In this document: piece after piece, positions 41,244-48,298 of the stretch | Position numbering within the stretch: the first letter of the stretch is position 1 | Layout: each line of letters opens with the position of its first letter | Translations under genes and position numbers: made by a program | Notes under the pieces: model-generated | Databases searched by the model: none | The model's input: only the letters and a program-made list of their open reading frames with translations | What the model was told of the DNA's origin: nothing | Assembly: GCA_050049355.1 (NCBI GenBank) | Contig: JASFWK010000004.1 | Location: 1 to 55,366, forward strand | Length of the DNA: 55,366 bases | Source of the DNA: JASFWK01 sp050049355 | GTDB lineage: Bacteria > Chloroflexota > Anaerolineae > B4-G1 > DUEL01 | Direction: 5' to 3'

Positions 41244-42452
41244 ATGACAGAAGCGTCGGACGACCGGGCCCGCGAGATCCCTCGCGTGCGAGGTCTGATC
41301 GCTGGGGCCTCTCTTCTGATCCTGCTTCTCCTGACTCTCTTCGGCCGGAGGTTTCTGGGCCTTGAGGCCAGCCTCTCCCCTGTCCCCTCAGCAACCTCAC
41401 GTCCTCCGACCCCTACATCCTGGCCCCGGGCCCGGCTGCAATCTCCCGATTATGGGATGCAGGCGTTCCTGTGGTGGAAGGAGGAGGTCGCTGACCGTGA
41501 TCTGGACCTCATCAGCGATGCTGGCTTCAGTTGGGTCAAACAGAACGTGGATTGGCGAGGGTTGGAAGGGATACAACGAGACCGTTTCGACTGGTGGTTC
41601 ACCGACCGTATCGTCGAGCAGGCTGAGGACCATAACCTCCACGTCCTGTTTCGTCTGAACGGAACCCCCTTGCCGGACTGGGTTGAGCCACCTGAGGATC
41701 CTGCCCTGCTGGCGCGTCCAGAGGACTTCGGGCACTTCTGCGGGGCGGTGGCGGAGCGATACCGAGGACGAGTGCGGGCCTACCAAGTCTGGAACGAGCC
41801 CAACCTCGCTCGCGAGTGGGGCGGGCAGCCTCCGTATCCTGAGGGCTATGCTCAGTTGCTGCGCGCCTGTTATGTCGCTATCAAGATGGCAGATCCGGAT
41901 GCCTCGGTCATCTCCGCCGGCTTGGCTCCCACCGGCACTGGTCCGCCGGGAGCGATGCCAGACGTAGAGTACCTGGTGGCGATGTATGAGGCGGGTGCCG
42001 CTCCCTACTTCGACCTGCTGGGCGTGCACGCGCCCGGCTTCCAGGTTCCCCCGGAGATCTCGCCTGACGAGGTCGCAGCAAATCCCGACTACGGGGGACA
42101 CCGGTTCTTCTGCTTTCGGCGCGTGGAGGATCTGCGTGATATCATGGTCCGCTATGGAGACGCCGACAAGCAGATCGCCATCCTCGAGATGGGGTGGACC
42201 ACCGATCCGCTCCATCCTGAGTATGCTTGGTTCGCCGTCACTGAGGAACAGAAAGCCGACTACCTGGTGCGGGCTTTTCGATATGCCCGAGAGCACTGGA
42301 GGCCCTGGGTGGGGCCGATGTTCGTTCTCTCCATCGCTAACCCGTTCTGGACCCCCGATGACGAGCAGTACTGGTGGGCCATCACGGAGCCGGGTTGGCC
42401 CGAGACGCGGGTGCGCCCCTCGTACGAGGCGCTCGCGGAGATGGAGAAGTAG
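41244..42452 (+). CDS. Membrane-anchored clan GH-A glycosidase-like protein
   Basis: 402 residues. Membrane helix about 16-38, a short Pro-rich linker (about 45-65) and a GH-A barrel with QVWNEPNLAREW (E185) and IAILEMGWTTDP (E315). It lacks the long N-terminal modules of the first member of the trio. It starts 9 nt after the preceding stop codon and is presumably co-transcribed. Like its two neighbours, it should face the outside, tethered by its N-terminus. Confidence 0.85.
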   Translation: MTEASDDRAREIPRVRGLIAGASLLILLLLTLFGRRFLGLEASLSPVPSATSRPPTPTSWPRARLQSPDYGMQAFLWWKEEVADRDLDLISDAGFSWVKQNVDWRGLEGIQRDRFDWWFTDRIVEQAEDHNLHVLFRLNGTPLPDWVEPPEDPALLARPEDFGHFCGAVAERYRGRVRAYQVWNEPNLAREWGGQPPYPEGYAQLLRACYVAIKMADPDASVISAGLAPTGTGPPGAMPDVEYLVAMYEAGAAPYFDLLGVHAPGFQVPPEISPDEVAANPDYGGHRFFCFRRVEDLRDIMVRYGDADKQIAILEMGWTTDPLHPEYAWFAVTEEQKADYLVRAFRYAREHWRPWVGPMFVLSIANPFWTPDDEQYWWAITEPGWPETRVRPSYEALAEMEK

Positions 42453-42751
42453 CGCCTTCGGTGAATGGCGCGGACAGCCACGTAGCTCCTCTGTCTATCT
42501 AGAGGGATTGATTCCGCAGTGGCAGATCTATCAGCGTTCGACGCGTGAGCAGCCGAGGTTGGGCACTGTCCCTGTGGAGACAGGCCTCGGGCGGTTCTTG
42601 CGGACGTCCCTGAAAGGAGCGCATACCGCTCGACCTGACGGTTTGGCGCGCATCCCCGTACTGCAACCTCATTTCAGACTACAGGGCAACCTTGAGAGCC
42701 TCCTTGCCCAGGAGCGAGCCATAGTCGGCCCGTTCAAGAGCAGTCGTGGCG
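42453..42751. other. Convergent intergenic region, no gene seen
   Basis: About 300 nt between the GH-A trio and the leftward SCP2-like gene. No terminator with a T run and no credible ORF is visible. Confidence 0.5.
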
Positions 42752-43162
42752 CTAGCCCTCCCACTCGGTGGGCACGTAGGCGCAGCATGAGACGATCTCC
42801 TTGGCCGCCTTGGGGTAGCGCATGATCTTCATCATGTTGCCCGACAACTTGAGCTTCCCCGTCATCATGCCCTGGATGGGGTCGAGTTTGCCCTCAATGA
42901 CCTCCCGCCAGGTGCTGAACGGGGCGCGGATAACGAACTCAGCCTCTCGCTCTTCCTTGCTGTCCAACATCGCCGCGTCGGGGCTCTTACCATGGTAGAG
43001 GGCGAGGAAGAGGTAGGCGGTCTGGTCGTAGGCATCGTCGGGCTCGATGATGAAGGTGAAGTCGCCTTCCCAGTCCTTTGCCGAACGTTCATAGGACTCG
43101 CTGGCGTTGAGTTGCCGACTCAGTTCCTTGATCCATTCGTTGGAAGGAAACGTGATGCTCAT
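42752..43162 (-). CDS. SCP2 sterol-carrier-like protein
   Basis: 136 residues starting MSITFPSNEWIKEL. The middle and C-terminus (WEGDFTFIIEPDD..., FVIRAPFSTWREVIEGKLDP, GMMTGKLKLSGNMMKIMRY) have the pattern of the SCP2 lipid-binding fold, in which W-x-x-V/I-x-x-G-x-x-D/P-x-x-x-x-x-x-G-K-l-k-x-x-G is typical. A cytoplasmic carrier of a hydrophobic ligand is likely; the ligand is unknown. ATG 43162 follows AGGAG at about 10 nt. An upstream extension to 43303 is not favoured. Confidence 0.8.
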   Translation of the reverse strand: MSITFPSNEWIKELSRQLNASESYERSAKDWEGDFTFIIEPDDAYDQTAYLFLALYHGKSPDAAMLDSKEEREAEFVIRAPFSTWREVIEGKLDPIQGMMTGKLKLSGNMMKIMRYPKAAKEIVSCCAYVPTEWEG

Positions 43163-43379
43163 ACTCAGTACTCTCCTATTCCATTCTCCTACGTTGTTGA
43201 CGGACTCCAGTTCAGGGTGAGCCATAATACTACTGATCTCTGGCGAACCTTCCACGTGTGAATGATCGCCAGGAAGACGAGCTTCAGAGGTCGCTCCCGA
43301 CAACCACGGCTGCGTGGGTCGTCCTCGGGGCCGGATGATTCAACTGTCAGCGCGGTTCGGTGCCGCGCATGACACCTCT

Positions 43380-43646
43380 CTACTTGTACCACTCCGGCTC
43401 GATCAGTTGCACCTCATAGATGGCTTCGATGGGGATAAGATCTGCGACCTGCTCAAGTGAGGCACGTATTGTGTCTGCGTTGGGGGCCTCCCATTCGCAG
43501 TAGAGCTTCCCTTCCTCCGGCACCACCCAGGATCTTATCCACTCTGTTTCTGGCGGTTGCGAGGCTATCACCCTCTTGATGCCGTCGATCATCTGATCCT
43601 GCGTGGCTTCGACAGCAGGATTGTGAACTGCCATAAACCTGGCCAT
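43380..43646 (-). CDS. Small DUF4242-like protein
   Basis: 88 residues (MARFMAVHNPAVEATQDQM). The pattern of a ferredoxin-like alpha/beta fold with WVVPEEGKLYCEWEAPNADTIRASL and the end IEAIYEVQLIEP resembles DUF4242/SCO4226-type proteins, some of which bind metal. AGGGAAGGTG precedes the ATG. Function unknown. Confidence 0.7.
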   Translation of the reverse strand: MARFMAVHNPAVEATQDQMIDGIKRVIASQPPETEWIRSWVVPEEGKLYCEWEAPNADTIRASLEQVADLIPIEAIYEVQLIEPEWYK

Positions 43647-43792
43647 GCTTTCACCTTCCCTGTGTTCTCGAATCGACTGCGAGCAAACGTGGTACGACCT
43701 TAGATGAAACCAGGGCTACGCGTCACCTCCTCTCAGAAGTTGGTCCTTGCCTGCTTGCTCTCTCCCCAAGGATACTCCAGAATGGGTTGGGC

Positions 43793-44389
43793 TCAACCCG
43801 AACGCGCAGATGAGAGATCTCCGCTCGGCGGAGGTTGTCCCACGTTCAAGCTCTTCTCCCCGATTCCTTTCATCTGGTCTTGGCAGTCGGAGCAGAAATC
43901 AACCCCCTTGGTGTCGGTATCATGCAAGGTGTTTGAGAAGTACATCACGCAGCGCGGATTGGGGCAGTGGGAGAGCCCCCAGGTGTGGCCGAGTTCGTGA
44001 ACCGCCTCTTTGACCACTCGCTGGCGAAAGAGCTCGCGGCTTCTCGGCTGACCGTAGAAGGACGGCCGGAGACGCGGCAGTGCGACGAAGGCTTCCCGTC
44101 CATCAATCGCTGCCTGGCCGAAGATGAAGTTGAGGCCTTGGGTGGTGCAATCGGCATCGGCCAGGCCCAAGACTCGCCCGGCGGTGACAGAGGGAAGAGC
44201 GCGCAGTCGGGCCAGCAACGCATCTCCTTGGTATTGGCGGCGCTGGGGATCATAGCTGCCTTCTGGCAGAGGGATCTCCTCGCCGATGGTCACGCCATCC
44301 CGCACAATCGCTCCCAGCCGCTCTGCAAGCCACGCCAGCAGGTCTGCCGAGACCGGGCCGATGGGAACTAGAAGGATGCCTTCTCTCAT
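43793..44389 (-). CDS. amzA: Archaemetzincin-type zinc protease
   Basis: 198 residues. The zinc-binding motif HELGHTWGLSHC begins at H131 and is followed by CVMYFSNTLHDTDTKGVDFCSDC, with four Cys spaced as in archaemetzincins (a second, structural zinc). The family occurs in Archaea, some bacteria and vertebrates; natural substrates are poorly known. No signal peptide, so cytoplasmic. The start overlaps the aldo-keto reductase stop by 4 nt (ATGA), so the two are translationally coupled. Confidence 0.93.
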   Translation of the reverse strand: MREGILLVPIGPVSADLLAWLAERLGAIVRDGVTIGEEIPLPEGSYDPQRRQYQGDALLARLRALPSVTAGRVLGLADADCTTQGLNFIFGQAAIDGREAFVALPRLRPSFYGQPRSRELFRQRVVKEAVHELGHTWGLSHCPNPRCVMYFSNTLHDTDTKGVDFCSDCQDQMKGIGEKSLNVGQPPPSGDLSSARSG

Positions 44390-45354
44390 GACCTCCAGTC
44401 GCTCATCTCGTCCAGAATCTGTTTGTCCTCGGGTGTGAGTGAGATTGTCGCCGCTTGAATAGACTCCTGAAGTTGGGCGACAGTGTTGGCGCCAATAATG
44501 GCTGAGGTCACCACAGGATTGGCCAGCACCCAGGCCAGGGAGACCTGAGCAACCGTGGCTCCACGGTCCCGCCCAATCTCCTCCACCCTCTCGATCAGGT
44601 CGAAGTTGGCATCAGTCATGTAGTCCCTTATGCGCCGGCTGCCCTCACCGCGACTCCCCTCTGGGACAGGCTTCCCTCGTCCGTATTTGCCCGTGAGGAA
44701 GCCGCCGGCCTGTGGGCTGTAAGGGGTCACACCCAAAGACTGATCCGCGCAGAGGTCCATCAGCTCGCGCTCGAACTCGGCCCGGTGGACCAGGTTGTAG
44801 TGGGGCTGGAGCGAGGCGAAGCGGGCCAGACTGCGTTTGTCCGAGGCCCACAGCGCCTTGCACAGCTTCCAGGCCGGGAAGTTGGAGGCGCCGACGTACC
44901 GCACCTTGCCCTCACGGATCAGGTCGTCCAGCGCGTGCAGGGTCTCTTCCAGCGGAGTATCGTCGTCCGGCCAGTGGGCGATGTATAAGTCTATGTAGTC
45001 GGTCTGCAGGCGGTGCAGGCTCGCTTCCACGGCCTTCATAATATGCGCACGACCCAGCCCCTCACCGTCGGGACCGTCCCACATTCTTCCGCGCACCTTG
45101 GTTGCGATGATGATCTCCTCGCGGTTCCGCCCCTTCAGCCAGTGCCCGATGATCGTCTCGGACACGCCGCCGGGGTTGCCCTCCGTCCAGCGGGAGTAGA
45201 TGTCGGCGGTGTCGAAGAAGTTGCATCCGGCGTCCACCGCCGCCGACATGATCTCTATTGAAGATCTCTCGTCAGCTGTCCACCCGAACGTCATGGTGCC
45301 CAGGCAGATGGTTGATACCTTCAATCCCGTCTGTCCCAGTCTGCGGTACTCCAT
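44386..45354 (-). CDS. Aldo/keto reductase
   Basis: 322 residues, (alpha/beta)8 NADPH-dependent oxidoreductase. Canonical start MEYRRLGQTGLKVSTICLGT. The catalytic tetrad Asp-Tyr-Lys-His is visible in FFDTADIYS, IIATKVRG and DLYIAHWPDD. The nucleotide end has VVTSAIIGANTVAQLQE. Substrate unknown. ATG 45354 with GGAG 7 nt upstream is preferred over GTG 45366. First gene of a leftward pair with amzA. Confidence 0.93.
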   Translation of the reverse strand: MEYRRLGQTGLKVSTICLGTMTFGWTADERSSIEIMSAAVDAGCNFFDTADIYSRWTEGNPGGVSETIIGHWLKGRNREEIIIATKVRGRMWDGPDGEGLGRAHIMKAVEASLHRLQTDYIDLYIAHWPDDDTPLEETLHALDDLIREGKVRYVGASNFPAWKLCKALWASDKRSLARFASLQPHYNLVHRAEFERELMDLCADQSLGVTPYSPQAGGFLTGKYGRGKPVPEGSRGEGSRRIRDYMTDANFDLIERVEEIGRDRGATVAQVSLAWVLANPVVTSAIIGANTVAQLQESIQAATISLTPEDKQILDEMSDWRS

Positions 45355-45414
45355 CCTTCTCTCCACATAGCGCCGCGCGATTAAGGCCGATAGTGCGTGA
45401 TGGGGACCGTGGGG

Positions 45415-45443
45415 ATTATATCATCTTATGATGCTGAGGCCAA
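45415..45443 (-). promoter_or_regulatory. Promoter of the aldo/keto reductase-amzA pair
   Basis: Reading leftward: TTGGCC (45443-45438), a 17-nt spacer and a perfect TATAAT (45420-45415); the leader is about 50 nt. Confidence 0.6.
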
Positions 45444-45473
45444 TTGGAGGCACATCCCGCCCAGGCAGGCGGG

Positions 45474-47276
45474 TCAGGGGCTGCGGGAACGCAGGATGAG
45501 AGGCAGGTGGATTTGGGAGATGTGATCGGCCACGATCAAGGTGACCGGGATCTGCACTGGGTTGCCCATAACCTCAGGGTCCGTCTCGACGGTGATGGTT
45601 GCGCGGTAGGTGTCGACGGGGAGACCGGTGGTATCTGCGCTAACCTCCAGCGTCTCATCGACGGGCAGTGCATCGAGCCAGGAGGCATCGTCTCTGGCGC
45701 TCCACGTGAAGGGCTCGCAGCCCCACCGCTGGATCTGCAGTGTGCGCGGGCTCGGCGGCGGAGCAGCGTACTCTGCCAGGAAGACCAGCGACTCCGGGTA
45801 GGCCGAGATGCGTTCAGGGGCTAGGTATGCCTCCTCGACGGCGGAGAAGGTACCACCGCCATCGGTGTACCGCGCCCAGATACCGCCGCCCCGGTAGTTG
45901 CCTCCTGGCACGGCCCAGGTGAGCGTGGGCTGGACCAGCCGCGAGGGTGTGAAGATGTACACGCCATCCACGTAGATGTCGGCTTGGCCGCTGCGCCAGA
46001 AGCTGAAAGTCAGCCAGGGGTCATCGGGATTAGAGTTGAACGTGAAGGCGATGGGGAACTCCTGGTACGTGTTCGCGGCGGTGAAGTCGGTTCCGCTCAG
46101 ACTGAGGGGACCGTACTCGGTGCCCCCGCCCTCGACGGATATGCGAGCCACCTCATCGGAAGAGGTGTTGTCACTCGCCCTGAGCCGGAAGTAGGCCACG
46201 AACGTTGTCTCCTTGAAAAATTCCGTCGTCCAAACCCAGGCGAAGGACTCGCCATCTCCTGGGGAGAGGCGAAAGGCAGTGCCCCCCAGCGCGGCAGGGT
46301 CGTTCACACGCCCGCCGTTGCCCCACCATAGGGTGAAAGTGTCGAAGGTATCATCCGCGTACCAGTTCTGACTGAGCTGGGTATAGCCCAGCTCACCACC
46401 CTCCAGGCCGCACAGAGACACCCGGTCGGTGGTTGAGGCAGCTAGGTGTAGGCCCAGTTCCTCCATCGAGACGCTTGATCCCAGGTAGATGGTGTCGCTG
46501 ACCACGACTGTGCGTCCCACGGCGTCACGGGTCTTGACGTAGACAGCCCGCCAGCCGGTGCCAGACTCAAGGGTCCAGGACTTGTGGGCTGTGTAGGGTT
46601 CCCAGGACGCACCGGCGAAACAAGGGTTGTTGGAAACCATCATTTCGATGGCCGGACCGAGCCTGGCGAAGCCTCCAGCGTCCTCTCGATCATAGATGTA
46701 GAGGTCGACCACGGGGGAGGTGGTGGTGATAGCCTCGTGCTCAATGACCACTGGTGGGTAGACAGGATCGTGGCCGAAATCCTGAGTCACGTAACCCCGC
46801 CCATCGCTTTCACGGCGGTAGTAGCCCAGGCCGATCTCGCGGGAGTTGGGATCGAGGAGATTGTCTCCGTGGCCGTCGCTCGCCATCCACCCTGAGATGG
46901 CCTGTTCGGGCGTCACGTACCCGCAGTACGCGTTCTCCGCACCGCTGTAGCCCTGGTAGCCGAAATCTGGCATCCGCTGCACGGGCCAGCGGCCCAGCGT
47001 GTCCTCGTGTCCGCAGTAGCAGCAGGAACGGTTCTCCACGGAGTCCCAGGAGAACCAGCGTGCAGCCTCGGTCATCTGGGCGTTCCAGCGCAGCGGGGGC
47101 AGGCCGTTATCCCGTCGGGCGAGGTTCCCAAGGTAGACGGTGCGCATCTCGTCATAGACCAGGTGAGCCGGCTGGGGCGGCGGGCCAGGGCTGAGGGTCA
47201 GTGCAGGCCGGCTGCTCAGCAGGCAGAGTATCAGCGTGATTACGAGGATGCGATAGGCTTGAGGTGTCGTCTTCAC
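45474..47276 (-). CDS. Secreted CAP-domain protein with BACON-like C-terminal domain
   Basis: About 600 residues. A signal peptide (YRILVITLILCLLSSRPA) is followed by a CAP/SCP-like domain (about 35-170: HLVYDEMRTVYLGNLARRDNGLPPL split, GYSGAENAYCGYVTPEQAISGW, GHGDNLLDPNSREIGLGY), then beta-rich regions (about 180-480) and a BACON-like domain (about 490-585: LQIQRWGCEPFTWSARDDASWL). The end is IHLPLILRSRSP, a short hydrophobic-basic tail I recall from many exported Chloroflexota proteins; it may be a sorting signal (inference). GTG 47276 gives the signal peptide directly but has a weak Shine-Dalgarno sequence; an in-frame ATG at 47345 is possible. No partner gene nearby. Confidence 0.8.
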   Translation of the reverse strand: MKTTPQAYRILVITLILCLLSSRPALTLSPGPPPQPAHLVYDEMRTVYLGNLARRDNGLPPLRWNAQMTEAARWFSWDSVENRSCCYCGHEDTLGRWPVQRMPDFGYQGYSGAENAYCGYVTPEQAISGWMASDGHGDNLLDPNSREIGLGYYRRESDGRGYVTQDFGHDPVYPPVVIEHEAITTTSPVVDLYIYDREDAGGFARLGPAIEMMVSNNPCFAGASWEPYTAHKSWTLESGTGWRAVYVKTRDAVGRTVVVSDTIYLGSSVSMEELGLHLAASTTDRVSLCGLEGGELGYTQLSQNWYADDTFDTFTLWWGNGGRVNDPAALGGTAFRLSPGDGESFAWVWTTEFFKETTFVAYFRLRASDNTSSDEVARISVEGGGTEYGPLSLSGTDFTAANTYQEFPIAFTFNSNPDDPWLTFSFWRSGQADIYVDGVYIFTPSRLVQPTLTWAVPGGNYRGGGIWARYTDGGGTFSAVEEAYLAPERISAYPESLVFLAEYAAPPPSPRTLQIQRWGCEPFTWSARDDASWLDALPVDETLEVSADTTGLPVDTYRATITVETDPEVMGNPVQIPVTLIVADHISQIHLPLILRSRSP

Positions 47277-47377
47277 CTTTGATCGTTGTTTTCTGAATGG
47301 ACGCCAGTCGTTCTGTACCGTACGTTCATGGCCGAGAGAGCGCATTGGGACGATTGCGCGATTCCCCAGAACTCTTA

Positions 47378-47429
47378 GCCCTCGCCCCGACACGGGATTC
47401 CCCTGCGGGATGCTCTCTGGGGCGAGGGC
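47378..47429. repeat. Inverted repeat with 11-bp arms
   Basis: GCCCTCGCCCC (47378-47388) and GGGGCGAGGGC (47419-47429) are perfect complements enclosing 30 nt that can itself fold (CGGG/CCCG elements). It sits in the 307-nt gap between the cyclophilin-like gene and the CAP protein gene. It may end leftward transcription of the AOR operon, although it has no T run, or be a REP-type element. Nothing else is seen in this gap. Confidence 0.6.
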
Positions 47430-47583
47430 CAGTGGTAAGCGATGTGTAGCCAGAGATAGACCTGACCAGTCACTTCCATGATAGCAAAGGAAGGGGAAGA
47501 TGGCAATGCCTCGGTGGTACTATGGGGGGCCACATTCACAGAGTGTCGCGAGGCAGTTGCACGTCTGCTGGCAGACAGGAGCT

Positions 47584-47973
47584 TCAAGGCTGCTCAGATT
47601 CGATCCTGCTCAACTGGACCGCTGCGCCGGGGGAGATCTGGCGAAAGGAGGTGGCGTCGCCCAGCAGGCGTCCTACGATGTTGACCGGGCTGGCGGCACG
47701 CGGCTCCTGGCTGGTACTTGCGGGCGTGGGGCCGAAGAAGATGCAGAAGGCGCTCCCCATTGGCCAATAGCCGAGTTCCCCCACCTCGACATCGGCACGG
47801 GCGTCGGGGGCCCGCTCCGCTTGCACGGGGATCTCAAAGTAGATCTCATCGCCCCAAGTGTTGGCCCGGCCAGTGATGGGCAGTGCGTCCCAGATCATCT
47901 GTGCCGTGGAGCTGACGTTCAGCTCGGCTTTCATACTCACAGAGCCGGCGCTGATGGTGATTTGGCGTCCCAC
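47584..47973 (-). CDS. Cyclophilin-like fold protein (TM1367/DUF369-type)
   Basis: 129 residues. ITISAGSVSMKAELN, TAQMIWDALPITGRANTWGDEIYFEIPV, GELGYWPMGSAFCIFFGPTP and SPVNIVGRL match the small prokaryotic cyclophilin-like family of unknown function; it is not a classical peptidyl-prolyl isomerase. GTG 47973 follows GAGGAAA. Last gene of the leftward AOR operon, 62 nt after the ThiS-like gene, which suggests a role linked to the oxidoreductase or its cofactor (inference). Confidence 0.8.
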   Translation of the reverse strand: MGRQITISAGSVSMKAELNVSSTAQMIWDALPITGRANTWGDEIYFEIPVQAERAPDARADVEVGELGYWPMGSAFCIFFGPTPASTSQEPRAASPVNIVGRLLGDATSFRQISPGAAVQLSRIESEQP

Positions 47974-48035
47974 TAGCGGTTTCCTCAACAGAGACCTGCG
48001 AAGAGATCGGTCGGCGACAGGCGAGGCTGGTCTCT

Positions 48036-48236
48036 CTATCCGCCTGCGATGAGGTGAATCACCCGCACGTCCGCATTGTCCGGAATGGTGCGGGCGGGAT
48101 ACTCCTCGCGGGGGACAACCCCTCCGTCGATGGTGACGATGATGTGGGGGAAGGTATAGTTGAATCGCTCCAACAGGTCGGAGACGGTCAACCCTTCTTC
48201 CCATTCAATCTCGTCCCGATTATTGACACGGATCAT
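48036..48236 (-). CDS. ThiS/MoaD-like sulfur carrier protein
   Basis: 66 residues with a beta-grasp pattern: MIRVNNRDEIEWEEGLTVSD, DGGVVPREEY and the C-terminal Gly-Gly (VIHLIAGG), the site adenylated and thiocarboxylated in MoaD/ThiS carriers. Placed next to an AOR gene, it probably provides sulfur for the pterin dithiolene cofactor (tungstopterin) rather than thiamine (inference). ATG 48236 has no clear Shine-Dalgarno sequence and lies just after a large hairpin. Confidence 0.82.
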   Translation of the reverse strand: MIRVNNRDEIEWEEGLTVSDLLERFNYTFPHIIVTIDGGVVPREEYPARTIPDNADVRVIHLIAGG

Positions 48237-48249
48237 GGCGGCAATCGTA

Positions 48250-48296
48250 GACAAGGCCCAGCGTCTCCCCCCGAGGGAGACGCCGGGCACTTTGTC
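48250..48296 (-). promoter_or_regulatory. Large hairpin between AOR and ThiS-like genes
   Basis: On the plus strand GACAAGGCCCAGCGTCTCCC (48250-48269) faces GGGAGACGC...GGGC...CTTTGTC (48275-48296): about 20 pairs with small bulges around a 5-nt loop. There is no T run leftward. It fills the gap between the two genes and could reduce downstream expression or stabilise the AOR message. Confidence 0.6.
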
Positions 48297-48298
48297 AG

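Noticed and set aside
41397..42296. Antisense ORF opposite the third GH-A gene
   Set aside because: Shadow frame. The sense strand carries clear catalytic motifs and good ribosome binding sites.
43197..43228. Rightward promoter TTGACG...CATAAT
   Set aside because: The spacer would be 20 nt and no rightward gene follows.
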